Source of the DNA: Amphibiibacter pelophylacis
Lineage (GTDB): Bacteria > Pseudomonadota > Gammaproteobacteria > Burkholderiales > Burkholderiaceae_C
Reading direction: 5' to 3'
Length of the DNA: 64,000 nucleotides
Assembly: GCF_037688875.1 (NCBI RefSeq)
Contig: NZ_JAWDIE010000015.1
Location: 22,148 to 86,147, forward strand
The notes under the pieces are model-generated. The model made no database searches, had not been told where the DNA came from, and saw nothing but the letters and a program-made list of their open reading frames with translations. Position 1 is the first letter of the stretch; the number at the start of each line of letters is the position of its first letter. Shown here piece after piece: positions 48,471-56,598 of this stretch. The position numbers and the translations under genes were made by a program.

Positions 48471-49655
48471 TCAGATGATGCAGTGCTCGCGCAGGGGCTG
48501 GCCGCGCTGCACGCGCTCGAAACCCAGATCGCTCAGGTCCAGGCTCTGGTAGCGGCCGGTCAGGATCAGCTCGGCCAGGCCGCGCCCGACAGCGGGCGCC
48601 TGCTGCAGGCCGTGGCCCGAAAAGCCGTTGGCCAGCCAGGCGTTGTCGCAGGCGGGGTGCGGCCCGACCAGGGCGTTCTGGTCGAAAGTGTTCATCTCGT
48701 AGTAACCGGCCCAGGCGCTTTGCACGCGCAGCGCCTCGAAGCCGGGGATGCGCGCCGCCAGCGTCGGCCAGACGTGATCTTCAAACGCCGCGTGATCGGG
48801 CTCCAGCGGAAGGTCGTCCGGGTCGTCGCCCACCGGGCAGAAGCCGCACAGATAGCCTTTGCCCTCGGGGCGCAGCCAGATGCCGCTGGGGTCGATCAGC
48901 AGCGGACAGCCTTGCAGGTGCGCCGGGCTGCTCAGGTGAAAGACCGTGCGGCGGCGTGCCGACACGGGCAGATCGATGTCCAGCCAGGCCGCGACCTGGC
49001 GTGCCCACGGCCCTGCCGCGTTGACCAGGCCGCTGCAGGCCAGGGTGCTGCCATCCGCCAGGCGCAGGGCGCGTACATGGTGTACGCCGTCCGCCGTTTC
49101 CAGCTGCGCGCCCGTGGCTTCGGCGCGCACAAAGCGGGCGCCCAGCGCGATGGCTTTGGCGCGCAGCGCCTGCAGCAGCAGATAGCCGTCAAACCAGCCC
49201 TCGGCGCTCAGGCCCAGCGAGCCCAGCACCAGGCCGTTGGTGTCCAGCCATGGAAAACGCTGCGCGAGCTGATCGCGCGACAGCAGCGCCACATCCACCC
49301 CCTGCGAACGCTGCACAGCGTGGTTGGCGCGCAGCACGGGCTCGCCCGCCGGGGTGGCCAGATACAGATAGCCGCCTTCGACCAGACCGGCGTCGGGCGC
49401 GGGCTGCCCCGGCACCGCCAGCAGATCGCCCATCTGGCGCAGAAAACCCACCCCGAACTGCGAAATGGCGATGTTGATGGGCGTGGAGAACTGCTGGCGG
49501 ATCGAGCTGGCCGACAGCGCCGACGAGGCCCGCGTGTAGACCGGATCGCGCTCGACCACCACCACGTCCTGCTGCGGCGCCTGGCGCTTCAGGAAGTAGG
49601 CGATGGCGCTGCCGATCACGCCCCCGCCGACGATGACCAGCGGCAGATCAGACAT
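48471..49655 (-). CDS. FAD-dependent oxidoreductase (probable L-pipecolate oxidase, AmaA-like)
   Basis: 394 residues. Rossmann FAD motif VIVGGGVIGSAIAYFLKRQ at the N-terminus, and the C-terminal NGFSGHGLQQAPAVGRGLAELI motif of the sarcosine-oxidase/DadA (DAO) family. Such enzymes oxidise secondary amines. Placed next to an ALDH7-type gene, its likely substrate is L-pipecolate, giving piperideine-6-carboxylate. It overlaps the ALDH gene by eight bases. D-amino-acid or sarcosine substrates remain possible. Confidence 0.8.
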   Translation of the reverse strand: MSDLPLVIVGGGVIGSAIAYFLKRQAPQQDVVVVERDPVYTRASSALSASSIRQQFSTPINIAISQFGVGFLRQMGDLLAVPGQPAPDAGLVEGGYLYLATPAGEPVLRANHAVQRSQGVDVALLSRDQLAQRFPWLDTNGLVLGSLGLSAEGWFDGYLLLQALRAKAIALGARFVRAEATGAQLETADGVHHVRALRLADGSTLACSGLVNAAGPWARQVAAWLDIDLPVSARRRTVFHLSSPAHLQGCPLLIDPSGIWLRPEGKGYLCGFCPVGDDPDDLPLEPDHAAFEDHVWPTLAARIPGFEALRVQSAWAGYYEMNTFDQNALVGPHPACDNAWLANGFSGHGLQQAPAVGRGLAELILTGRYQSLDLSDLGFERVQRGQPLREHCII

Positions 49656-51180
49656 CGAATCTCACGCCCTGGGCCAGCGGCAGCGCGCCGCTGTAGTTGA
49701 TGGTGTTGGTGGCGCGGCGCATATAGCCCTTCCACGCGTCCGAGCCCGATTCGCGGCCGCCGCCGGTGTCTTTTTCGCCGCCAAAAGCGCCGCCGATTTC
49801 GGCGCCCGAGGTGCCGATGTTGACGTTGGCGATGCCGCAATCGCTGCCCGAAGGCGACAGGAAGACCTCCGCCTCGCGCAGGCCGCCGGTGAAAATCGCC
49901 GACGACAGGCCCTGGGGCACGTCGTTCTGCAGCGCAATCGCTGCGTCCACGTCGCCCGAATACGGCAGCACGTAGAGGATGGGCGCGAAGGTTTCGTGGC
50001 GCATGACCCCGGACTGGGCGCTCATGCGCACCAGCGCCGGGCGCACATACCAGGCGTCGTCGCCCAGGCCCCTGCAGGCGCGCTCGCCGCCCGTGACGGT
50101 GCCGCCCTCGGCACGGGCCTGGTCCAGGCTGGCCTGCATGGCGTCAAAGGCGGCGCGGTCGATCAGCGGGCCGACCAGCGTGCCATCGGCCAGCGGGTCA
50201 CCCACGGCGATGCTGCTGTAGATGGCTTCCAGGCGGCGCGTCAGAGGCTCGATCACCGATTCGTGGACGATCAGGCGGCGCAGCGAGGTGCAGCGCTGCC
50301 CCGCCGTACCCACCGCCGAGAAGGTGATGGCGCGCGCCGCCAGCTCCAGGTCGGCGCTTGGTGTGACGATCATGGCGTTGTTGCCGCCCAGTTCTAGAAT
50401 GGATCGTCCCAGGCGCTGCGCCACGCGCACGGCCACGTCGCGGCCCATGCGCGTCGAGCCCGTGGCGCTCACCACCGGCACGCGCGGCTGCGCGGCCAGC
50501 CACTCGCCCAGTTCGCGCCCGCCGATCAGCAGCTGGCTCAGGCCCGGCGGCACGGTGCCGGGTTGTTCGGCCTCGAAATCGGCGAGGGTGCGCTGCAGCA
50601 GGTGCTGGCAGGCGATGGCGGTCAGCGGCGTTTTCTCGGACGGTTTCCACAGCACGGCATTGCCGCAGACCAGCGCCAGCGCGCTGTTCCACGACCAGAC
50701 CGCCACGGGGAAGTTGAAGGCCGAAATAATGCCCACCACGCCCACCGGGTGCCAGGTTTCCATCATGCGGTGGCCGGGGCGCTCGCTGGCGATGGTCAGG
50801 CCGTGCAGCTGGCGCGACAGGCCGACGGCGAAGTCGCAGATGTCTATCATTTCCTGGACTTCGCCCAGGCCCTCAGAGGTGATCTTGCCCGCCTCCAGCG
50901 AAACCAGCTCGCCCAGCGCGGCCTTGTGCTGGCGCAGGGTCTGGCCCAGGCGGCGCACCAGTTCGCCGCGCACCGGCGCGGGTGTGCTGCGCCAGCGCAG
51001 CCAGGCGGCGTGCGCGGCATCCAGCATCGCGTCGGCTTCCTGCAGGCTGTGGGTGCGCAGCTCGGCCAGGTTTGCACCATCGCGCGGCGCACGGCTGGTG
51101 CAGCCGCTGCCGCTCCAGGGGGTCAGATCAAGATCAAGGCTCTTCAGAACCTGCTGCAGTCGTTGGGGGGAGGCAATCAT
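49648..51180 (-). CDS. amaB: ALDH7-type aldehyde dehydrogenase (probable L-aminoadipate-semialdehyde/piperideine-6-carboxylate dehydrogenase)
   Basis: 510 residues. The catalytic Cys is in GTAGQRCTSLRR and the Glu in LELGGNNAM. The C-terminal signature GGEKDTGGGRESGSDAWKGY is characteristic of the ALDH7 (antiquitin/AmaB) branch, which oxidises 2-aminoadipate-6-semialdehyde in lysine and pipecolate breakdown. The start at 51180 (MIASPQRLQQV) begins 36 bp after the binding-protein gene, and the gene overlaps the FAD oxidoreductase. Confidence 0.88.
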   Translation of the reverse strand: MIASPQRLQQVLKSLDLDLTPWSGSGCTSRAPRDGANLAELRTHSLQEADAMLDAAHAAWLRWRSTPAPVRGELVRRLGQTLRQHKAALGELVSLEAGKITSEGLGEVQEMIDICDFAVGLSRQLHGLTIASERPGHRMMETWHPVGVVGIISAFNFPVAVWSWNSALALVCGNAVLWKPSEKTPLTAIACQHLLQRTLADFEAEQPGTVPPGLSQLLIGGRELGEWLAAQPRVPVVSATGSTRMGRDVAVRVAQRLGRSILELGGNNAMIVTPSADLELAARAITFSAVGTAGQRCTSLRRLIVHESVIEPLTRRLEAIYSSIAVGDPLADGTLVGPLIDRAAFDAMQASLDQARAEGGTVTGGERACRGLGDDAWYVRPALVRMSAQSGVMRHETFAPILYVLPYSGDVDAAIALQNDVPQGLSSAIFTGGLREAEVFLSPSGSDCGIANVNIGTSGAEIGGAFGGEKDTGGGRESGSDAWKGYMRRATNTINYSGALPLAQGVRFDV

Positions 51181-51216
51181 GGGGCTCCTGGGTCGCGTGT
51201 ATTTCTGGAAGGAGGA

Positions 51217-52359
51217 TCAGGGCACCTGAATCTGCACCGGCTGGCCGCCCTGGTAGCGGTAGGTGGTGACGACCGGGTTCTTCAGGTTGCCTTTGTCGTC
51301 AAAGCTGAAGGTGTTGGTGACGCCATCGTAAGTCAGGCCGCGCAGGGCGGGCAGCACCTTGGCCGGGTCGGTCGAGTCGGCGGCTTTCATGGCGGCGGCG
51401 ATGACTTTCATGCCGTCATAGAGGAAGGGGCCGTAGGTCAGCACGTCAGATTTGAAGCGCGCTTTGTAGCGCTGTGCGAAATCGGCGCCTTTGGGCCGCT
51501 TGAGCAGGTCTTCGCCACCCCGGCTGCAGTACAGCATGTCGTTGACCGCGTTCTGGCTGATGCGCACGATTTCGGCGGTGCACAGGCCGTCGGAGCCCAC
51601 CAGCTTCGCATCCACCCCCAGGCGCTTCATCTGGTTGGCCAGCAGGCCGCCTTGCGCGTCCACGCCGCCGTAGAAGATCACGTCGGGTTTTTTGGCGCGG
51701 ATGCTGGTCAGGATGGCGGAGTAATCGACGCTCTTGTCGCTGCCGTACTCGTGCGCGACCACTTCGGCGCCCAGCGCCTTGACCCGCGCCGCGAAGCCAT
51801 CGGCCGAGCCTTTGCCGTAGGCGGTGCGGTCGTCGATGATGGCGATGCGTTTGGCCTTGAGCTGCTGCACCGTCATGCGCGCCAGCACGGCGCCGACATC
51901 GGCGTCGCTGGCGACGATGCGGAACACATTGTTCAGCCCCTGGTCGGTGAAGCCGGGGTTGGTGGCGCTGGACAGGTCAGGGATGCCGGCTTTGGCGTAA
52001 ATCAGCGAGGCCGGAATGGCCGCGCCCGAGTTGAAGTGCCCCAGCATGGCCTTGATGCCCGCGTCCACCAGCTGGTGCGCCACGGTGACGGCCTGGCGCG
52101 GATCGCCCTGGTCGTCCTCGGAGAGCAGCTCGAAGCGCACGGCTTTGCCGCCGATGACGGGTTTTTCGGCGTTGAGCTCTTCAATGGCCAGACGCACGCC
52201 GTTTTCGTTGTCGCGCCCCCAGTGCGCCATGCCGCCCGACAGGGGCGCAGCGTGACCGATTTTCACCACCTGCACGTCTTGCGCCTGCGCGGCGACGGGC
52301 ACAAGCAGGGCGATCAGGCCGGGAAGAAGCGCCAGGCGCGCGGTGCGGGAAGGGGTCAT
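51217..52359 (-). CDS. Branched-chain amino acid-type (LivK) periplasmic binding protein
   Basis: 380 residues. Signal peptide ARLALLPGLIALLVPVAAQA then a mature type I periplasmic-binding fold (KIGHAAPLSGGMAHWGRDN, DDQGDPRQAVTVAHQLVDAG, SDGLCTAEIV). It would bind an amino acid or related compound. It is the first gene of an operon with ALDH7, FAD and ThDP enzymes, yet no permease or ATPase gene lies in the window, so its transport partners must be elsewhere or it acts as a sensor. Expression is probably controlled by the divergent LysR regulator. Confidence 0.9.
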   Translation of the reverse strand: MTPSRTARLALLPGLIALLVPVAAQAQDVQVVKIGHAAPLSGGMAHWGRDNENGVRLAIEELNAEKPVIGGKAVRFELLSEDDQGDPRQAVTVAHQLVDAGIKAMLGHFNSGAAIPASLIYAKAGIPDLSSATNPGFTDQGLNNVFRIVASDADVGAVLARMTVQQLKAKRIAIIDDRTAYGKGSADGFAARVKALGAEVVAHEYGSDKSVDYSAILTSIRAKKPDVIFYGGVDAQGGLLANQMKRLGVDAKLVGSDGLCTAEIVRISQNAVNDMLYCSRGGEDLLKRPKGADFAQRYKARFKSDVLTYGPFLYDGMKVIAAAMKAADSTDPAKVLPALRGLTYDGVTNTFSFDDKGNLKNPVVTTYRYQGGQPVQIQVP

Positions 52360-52439
52360 GGTGGAGTCTCCTGTTGGATGTGTTGTTCAGCCATGCTAGG
52401 GCCGATGCGCTTTGCGGCAAAATGCCAATCTTTGAAGAG

Positions 52440-52459
52440 TTGTTGAGTTTTCTGAACAA
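52440..52459. promoter_or_regulatory. Candidate LysR operator between the pipecolate operon and lysR
   Basis: TTGTTgAGttttCTgAACAA (52440-52459) is a near-perfect 20-bp palindrome with T-N11-A spacing, 18 bp before the lysR ATG. A further TTGTTCAG at 52383-52390 matches its right arm in inverse orientation. The location in the divergent gap fits autoregulation and operon control. Confidence 0.5.
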
Positions 52460-52477
52460 TAAAAACGGGAGCCCAAT

Positions 52478-53371
52478 ATGCGCAACGGCATTCCAGCCCT
52501 GGGCCTGCTGCAGGCTTTTGAGGCGGCGGCGCGGCTGGGGAATTTCTCGCGCGCGGGCGACGAACTGGCGCTGACGGCCAGCGCCATCAGCCGCCACGTG
52601 GCCGCGCTGGAAGACCGCCTGGGCACGGCGCTCTTCGTGCGTCACCGCCGCCGCGTGACGCTGACCGATACCGGCCACCACTACGCCCAGCGCGTGCGCC
52701 TGCACCTGAGCGGCCTGGCGCACGACACCCGCGCCATCGCCAACGACCGCCAGGGCGGCTATGCGCTGAGCCTGGCCGTGGTGCCCAGCTTTGCCACGCA
52801 GTGGCTGATCCCGCGCCTGCCTGCGCTGGCAGCGCGGCGGCCGGACATCCAGGTGCATCTGTCGGTGCGCTCCGACCCTTTTGACCTGGATGGCAGCGAT
52901 TTCGACGCCGTCATCTGCGCCGGAACCGCGCTGTGGCCCGGCACCACCGGCCAACGCATCGCCAGCGACGGCGACTGCCTGGCCCTGTGCGCCCCCGATC
53001 TGGCCCGCCAGCATGATCTGTCGACCGAAGCCGCCTGGCACGGCCTGACCCACATTCACCTGCACAGCCGCCCCAGCGCCTGGGCCGACTGGTACGCACT
53101 GCAGGGCTGGAACTGCCCGCTGCCTGTGCAGCGCGGGCCGCGCTACGAGCTGTTCTCCATGGTCATCGCCGCCGTCACGGCGGGCCTGGGCGTGGGCCTG
53201 CTGCCGCAGACTCTGGCGCAGAACGCCCTGGATCAAGGCCAGCTTGTGCGCGCCAGCGACCGCACGCTGCCCGGCACCCAGAGCTACTGGCTGGCCCGCA
53301 GCGCCCAGCGCATCCCCAGCGAGGCGCTGCTGGCGTTCGAGGACTGGGTGGTCGGGGAAAGTGGAGGCTGA
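52478..53371 (+). CDS. LysR family (GcvA-like) transcriptional regulator
   Basis: 297 residues. Winged helix: LGLLQAFEAAARLGNFSRAG, then LTASAISRHVAALEDRLG; effector domain about 90-297. The GcvA-like pattern (AFExAARxxSFxxAAxEL, CAGTALWPGTTGQRIASD) is clear. It is divergent from the pipecolate-type operon, the probable target. A short start (ATG 52478) is well placed after a GGGAG ribosome binding site. Confidence 0.93.
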   Translation: MRNGIPALGLLQAFEAAARLGNFSRAGDELALTASAISRHVAALEDRLGTALFVRHRRRVTLTDTGHHYAQRVRLHLSGLAHDTRAIANDRQGGYALSLAVVPSFATQWLIPRLPALAARRPDIQVHLSVRSDPFDLDGSDFDAVICAGTALWPGTTGQRIASDGDCLALCAPDLARQHDLSTEAAWHGLTHIHLHSRPSAWADWYALQGWNCPLPVQRGPRYELFSMVIAAVTAGLGVGLLPQTLAQNALDQGQLVRASDRTLPGTQSYWLARSAQRIPSEALLAFEDWVVGESGG

Positions 53372-53414
53372 GGCCTGGTATTATGGATGCACCAGAAACC
53401 CAAGGAGACCCCTC

Positions 53415-53828
53415 ATGCTGGATCACATGACATTTCGTGTAACCGATATGGCCCGCACCAAAGCGTTTTACAGCGCCGCTCTGGCTCCGCTGGGTTACAG
53501 CATGTGCTTTGAAGGCAATTTCGGATCAAATATTCTGGGCTTTGCCTACCCGGACACCACCGAGCCTGATGGCAAAAAAGCCGATGTCTGGTTTATTGAT
53601 GGTCCTTCGCCTTATGGCGGGCCCACAGCCACTTCGGGCTGCCATCTTGCGTGGCGTGCAGCGAATCGGGCTCAGGTTGATGCTTTTTACAAAGCGGCTA
53701 TCGCGGCCGGAGGAAAAGACAACGGCGCCCCCGGTCTGCGTCCTGAATACCATGCGAATTATTATGGCGCTTTTGTCATCGATCCTGAAGGTAATAATAT
53801 TGAGGCGGTGTGTCATTTGCCGGAATGA
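53415..53828 (+). CDS. VOC superfamily protein (glyoxalase-like)
   Basis: 137 residues from the ATG at 53415 with an AAGGAGA ribosome binding site. Two VOC repeats: LDHMTFRVTDMARTKAFYSA then ALAPLGYSM, and HLAWRAANRAQVDAFYKAA then YYGAFVIDPEGNNIEAVCH. The N-terminal His and C-terminal Glu are the usual metal ligands. The substrate is unknown. The gene and its neighbour to the right are lower in GC than the flanks. The ATG is 44 bp after the LysR stop on the same strand. Confidence 0.88.
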   Translation: MLDHMTFRVTDMARTKAFYSAALAPLGYSMCFEGNFGSNILGFAYPDTTEPDGKKADVWFIDGPSPYGGPTATSGCHLAWRAANRAQVDAFYKAAIAAGGKDNGAPGLRPEYHANYYGAFVIDPEGNNIEAVCHLPE

Positions 53829-53899
53829 GGCTTGATGTTCGCTTGGAATCAGGATTTTATTGATCAAGCTGCTGTTTATAAATAAACTGTGAAATTCCT

Positions 53900-54286
53900 A
53901 TGATGAATGCCCAATCGCCTCATCGAACACTTTTGTGGCTCGCCTATGGCTGTATGGCCTTAACTTTTATTCTGGGTCTGACCTGGATCGTCTCTGTTGT
54001 TATCGCCTGGTCCCTTGGGCGCAATGCAACCGTTACAACCAGCGTTTCCCACTGCAGATGGATCATGCGATCAAATTTGATATTTGTTGCGGCAATGATC
54101 GTGGCGACAGGTCTGATCCTGTATGGCATGGGAGCCGAGTCAGGGCCAAGTGGCCTGGTCACGCTGATCGGTATTGGGGTGGGTGTTATTCTGTTTGTCT
54201 TTTTCTCACTCTGGTATGTGTATCGCGGAATTCGCGGAATGATCAATTTGAGCCATGAAAAGGCGATGCCGGTACCGGCGCAGTAG
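53900..54286 (+). CDS. Small integral membrane protein of unknown function
   Basis: 128 residues with three hydrophobic helices: about 13-35 (ALTFILGLTWIVSVVIAW), 56-77 (LIFVAAMIVATGLILYG), and 83-110 (LVTLIGIGVGVILFVFFSLW). A basic loop follows (YVYRGIRGMINLSHEKAMP). It is reminiscent of small DUF4870-like proteins but not firmly placed. A second ATG is one codon downstream. Lower GC than neighbours, suggesting a recent arrival. Confidence 0.75.
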   Translation: MMNAQSPHRTLLWLAYGCMALTFILGLTWIVSVVIAWSLGRNATVTTSVSHCRWIMRSNLIFVAAMIVATGLILYGMGAESGPSGLVTLIGIGVGVILFVFFSLWYVYRGIRGMINLSHEKAMPVPAQ

Positions 54287-54356
54287 CTGATCACTCAGTC
54301 CGATGCCTTCCGTGACCCTCCGAAATGACCCCTTCGGGCAGTTGACCGCCCGCCGT

Positions 54357-54932
54357 TCAATAAACCCGGCCGCCCCGCGTCTGCGCGTGCGTGCGGCGCT
54401 GGCTGTGCTGGCCCAAAGTCGCCAGCGTGGTCTGGCTGTGGCTGTGCGCGATGGCCAGGCCCAGCGCGTCGGCCGCGTCGGGCCCGGGCGCTTTGGGCAG
54501 ATTCAGCAGGCGCATGACCATGGCCTGAATCTGTTCCTTGGTGGCGTGGCCGTGGCCGACCACGGCTTTTTTCATCTGCAGGGCGGTGACTTCGCTGATG
54601 GCCAGCCGCGCCGCGCACAGGGCGGCCAGCGCGGCGCCGCGCGCCTGGCCCAGCAGCAGGGTGCTTTGCGGGTTGACGTTGACGAAGACGATTTCCACAC
54701 AGGCCTGCGTGGGCGCAAAGCGCTGAACGACCTCGCTGACGCCTTCAAAAATCAGGCCCAGGCGGGCGGGAAGATCGCCCGTGGGCGCTTCCAGCGTGCT
54801 GATGCAGCCGCTGGCGACGTAGCTCAGGCGCGGGCCGCTGGCGTCGATCACGCCAAAGCCGGTGCGGCGCAGGCCGGGGTCTATGCCGAGGATGCGCTGC
54901 ACGGCGCCGGGTTCAGGGCTGGAGCGGGACAT
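54357..54932 (-). CDS. ruvC: Holliday-junction endonuclease RuvC
   Basis: 191 residues. The acidic catalytic set is present: the Asp of ILGIDPGLRRTGFG, the Glu of ACVEIVFVNVNPQSTLLLGQARG, and the late Asp of GPDAADALGLAIAH. It resolves Holliday junctions with RuvAB. ruvAB are not downstream here. It is the last gene of a long operon and overlaps the end of the CdsA-like gene by 20 bp. Confidence 0.97.
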   Translation of the reverse strand: MSRSSPEPGAVQRILGIDPGLRRTGFGVIDASGPRLSYVASGCISTLEAPTGDLPARLGLIFEGVSEVVQRFAPTQACVEIVFVNVNPQSTLLLGQARGAALAALCAARLAISEVTALQMKKAVVGHGHATKEQIQAMVMRLLNLPKAPGPDAADALGLAIAHSHSQTTLATLGQHSQRRTHAQTRGGRVY

Positions 54933-55905
54933 GCTGGAAATACCAGCTCAGGCTGTGGAAGAACACCGGCGCGGCAAAACACAGCGGCGCCAGGCGATCC
55001 AGCAGGCCGACCGCACCGGTGACGGTGCGGTGCGTGTTCCAGCGGCGCGGGCCGGTGTCGCGGGCAATGGCCTGCAGCACAAAGCTGCCCAGCAGCCCGG
55101 CGGCGGCCACGCCCAGCGCCAGCACGGCGGCGGCCAGCACGCCAAAGGGCGTGATCCAGGCCAGCGAGGCGCCAGTCAGCGCCCCGGCCAGCGCGCCCAG
55201 CAGCCAGCCGCGCAGCGTGAAATAGCGGCTGATGCGCCGCGATAGCGGGGGCAGCATCAGGCGCCGCTCGGCCTGCGTCTGCACCCACTGCGCCACGGCC
55301 AGCACCACCACCATGAAGAAGACCAGGCCCGGTCCCAGCTGCGGCGCGCTGGGCGTTTCCAGGTTCATCAGCGCGGGGACGTGGCTCAGGCCGTAGACCG
55401 TCGTCATCACGCCCCACTGGATTTTGGCGTTGCGCGCCAGGTAGTTGCTCGGGTCGCCCGCGAGTGCGCTGAGCACGGGCAGCGCCAGCGCGCCATAGAC
55501 GGGGATGAAGACGGTCAGCAGCGTCTCCTGCCCGAAAGCCACCAGCAGGTACTGAACGGGCAGCAGCCCGTAGAACACCATCACCAGGCTGCGGTGGTCG
55601 CTGCGCTGCGTGCCGATCAGGGTGATGAGCTGGCGCAGCGTCAGGAAAGACAGCGCCAGGAAGAGCAGGGTGGTGCCCACCGGGCCCGCGACCCAGCCCA
55701 GCCAGAAGACGATGGCGCTGGTCCACAGCGCCACCAGATCGCGCTGCGTGGCGTCCTGGCGACGCCGGTGCGCGGGCGTCAGGCGGCGCTGGGCGCGTGC
55801 CCCCAGCAGCGAGACGATCAGCGTCAGCACCGCCAGCCCGCCAAACAGGGCGACAAAAAGCACGCCGATGGTTTCCCCCGGGCTTAAGGATCCGATCAGC
55901 CTCAT
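54913..55905 (-). CDS. CdsA-like integral membrane protein (phosphatidate cytidylyltransferase family)
   Basis: 330 residues, about eight membrane helices. The C-terminal end TVTGAVGLLDRLAPLCFAAPVFF resembles the family end, but the canonical signature is degenerate (residues ARDTGPRRWNTHRTV in place of the KDxxxxIPGHGG block). It may therefore be a paralogue rather than the housekeeping enzyme. It shares an ATGA overlap with the acyltransferase upstream, which suggests a lipid-modification pair similar to E. coli YnbB with an acyltransferase. Confidence 0.78.
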   Translation of the reverse strand: MRLIGSLSPGETIGVLFVALFGGLAVLTLIVSLLGARAQRRLTPAHRRRQDATQRDLVALWTSAIVFWLGWVAGPVGTTLLFLALSFLTLRQLITLIGTQRSDHRSLVMVFYGLLPVQYLLVAFGQETLLTVFIPVYGALALPVLSALAGDPSNYLARNAKIQWGVMTTVYGLSHVPALMNLETPSAPQLGPGLVFFMVVVLAVAQWVQTQAERRLMLPPLSRRISRYFTLRGWLLGALAGALTGASLAWITPFGVLAAAVLALGVAAAGLLGSFVLQAIARDTGPRRWNTHRTVTGAVGLLDRLAPLCFAAPVFFHSLSWYFQHVPLQP

Positions 55906-56540
55906 GCCGGGCCTCCGCTGGCGTCCAGATCGCCACGCGCCTGGCCCAGATCGAGCAGCGCCTGGCGGGTCCGGGCCAGAAACGCCGCTTTTTCTTCGTC
56001 CGGTTCCAGCTGCAGCGGCGTGCCGTAGGTGGCCACGCACAGCATGGGCACGGGCACGACCTCGTTTTTGGGCAGCACTTTCTGCACATTGGACATCCAC
56101 ACCGGCACCAGCGGCACCTGCGGAAAGGCCTGCGCCAGATGGAAAAGGCCGCTCTTGAAGGCCTGCGGCACCACGGCGTGGCCGCGTGTTCCCTCGGGGA
56201 AGATGACGATGGAATCGCCGCCGTGCAGGGCTTCGACCAGCGGCTCCAGCGGGTCCTGGTCGTCGGTGCGCTGGCGGTTGACGTAGACGGCGTTGAACAC
56301 CTCGCGCGTCAGCCAGTGGCGCAGGCGGCTGGCCTGCCAGTAATCGCGGGCCGCGATGGGCCGCGTGCGCTGGCGCAGGTCGGCCGGCAGCGTCGCCCAG
56401 ATCAGCACCCAGTCCACGTGGCTCTGGTGGTTGGCGAAGTAGATGCGCTGCTCAGCCGAGGGCGGGCAGCCCTGCCAGTGGCCCTGCGCGCTGGTCACCA
56501 GGCGCAGGATGGCGCCCAGCAGCGTGGACGCCGCGCTCAC
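55902..56540 (-). CDS. 1-acylglycerol-3-phosphate acyltransferase-like (PlsC family)
   Basis: 212 residues. The two core motifs are NHQSHVDW (HX4D) and FPEGTRG, separated by about 75 residues as in PlsC-family enzymes. It transfers acyl groups to phospholipid precursors or similar acceptors at the membrane. It lies between purH and the CdsA-like gene, with the last codon overlapping that gene, so it may supply phosphatidate to it. Confidence 0.9.
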   Translation of the reverse strand: MSAASTLLGAILRLVTSAQGHWQGCPPSAEQRIYFANHQSHVDWVLIWATLPADLRQRTRPIAARDYWQASRLRHWLTREVFNAVYVNRQRTDDQDPLEPLVEALHGGDSIVIFPEGTRGHAVVPQAFKSGLFHLAQAFPQVPLVPVWMSNVQKVLPKNEVVPVPMLCVATYGTPLQLEPDEEKAAFLARTRQALLDLGQARGDLDASGGPA

Positions 56541-56598
56541 CAGCAGGCGGTTGAGCAGACCCGGCGCCGCCCTGCTGGCGGGCTCGCTGCCGGTGGGC

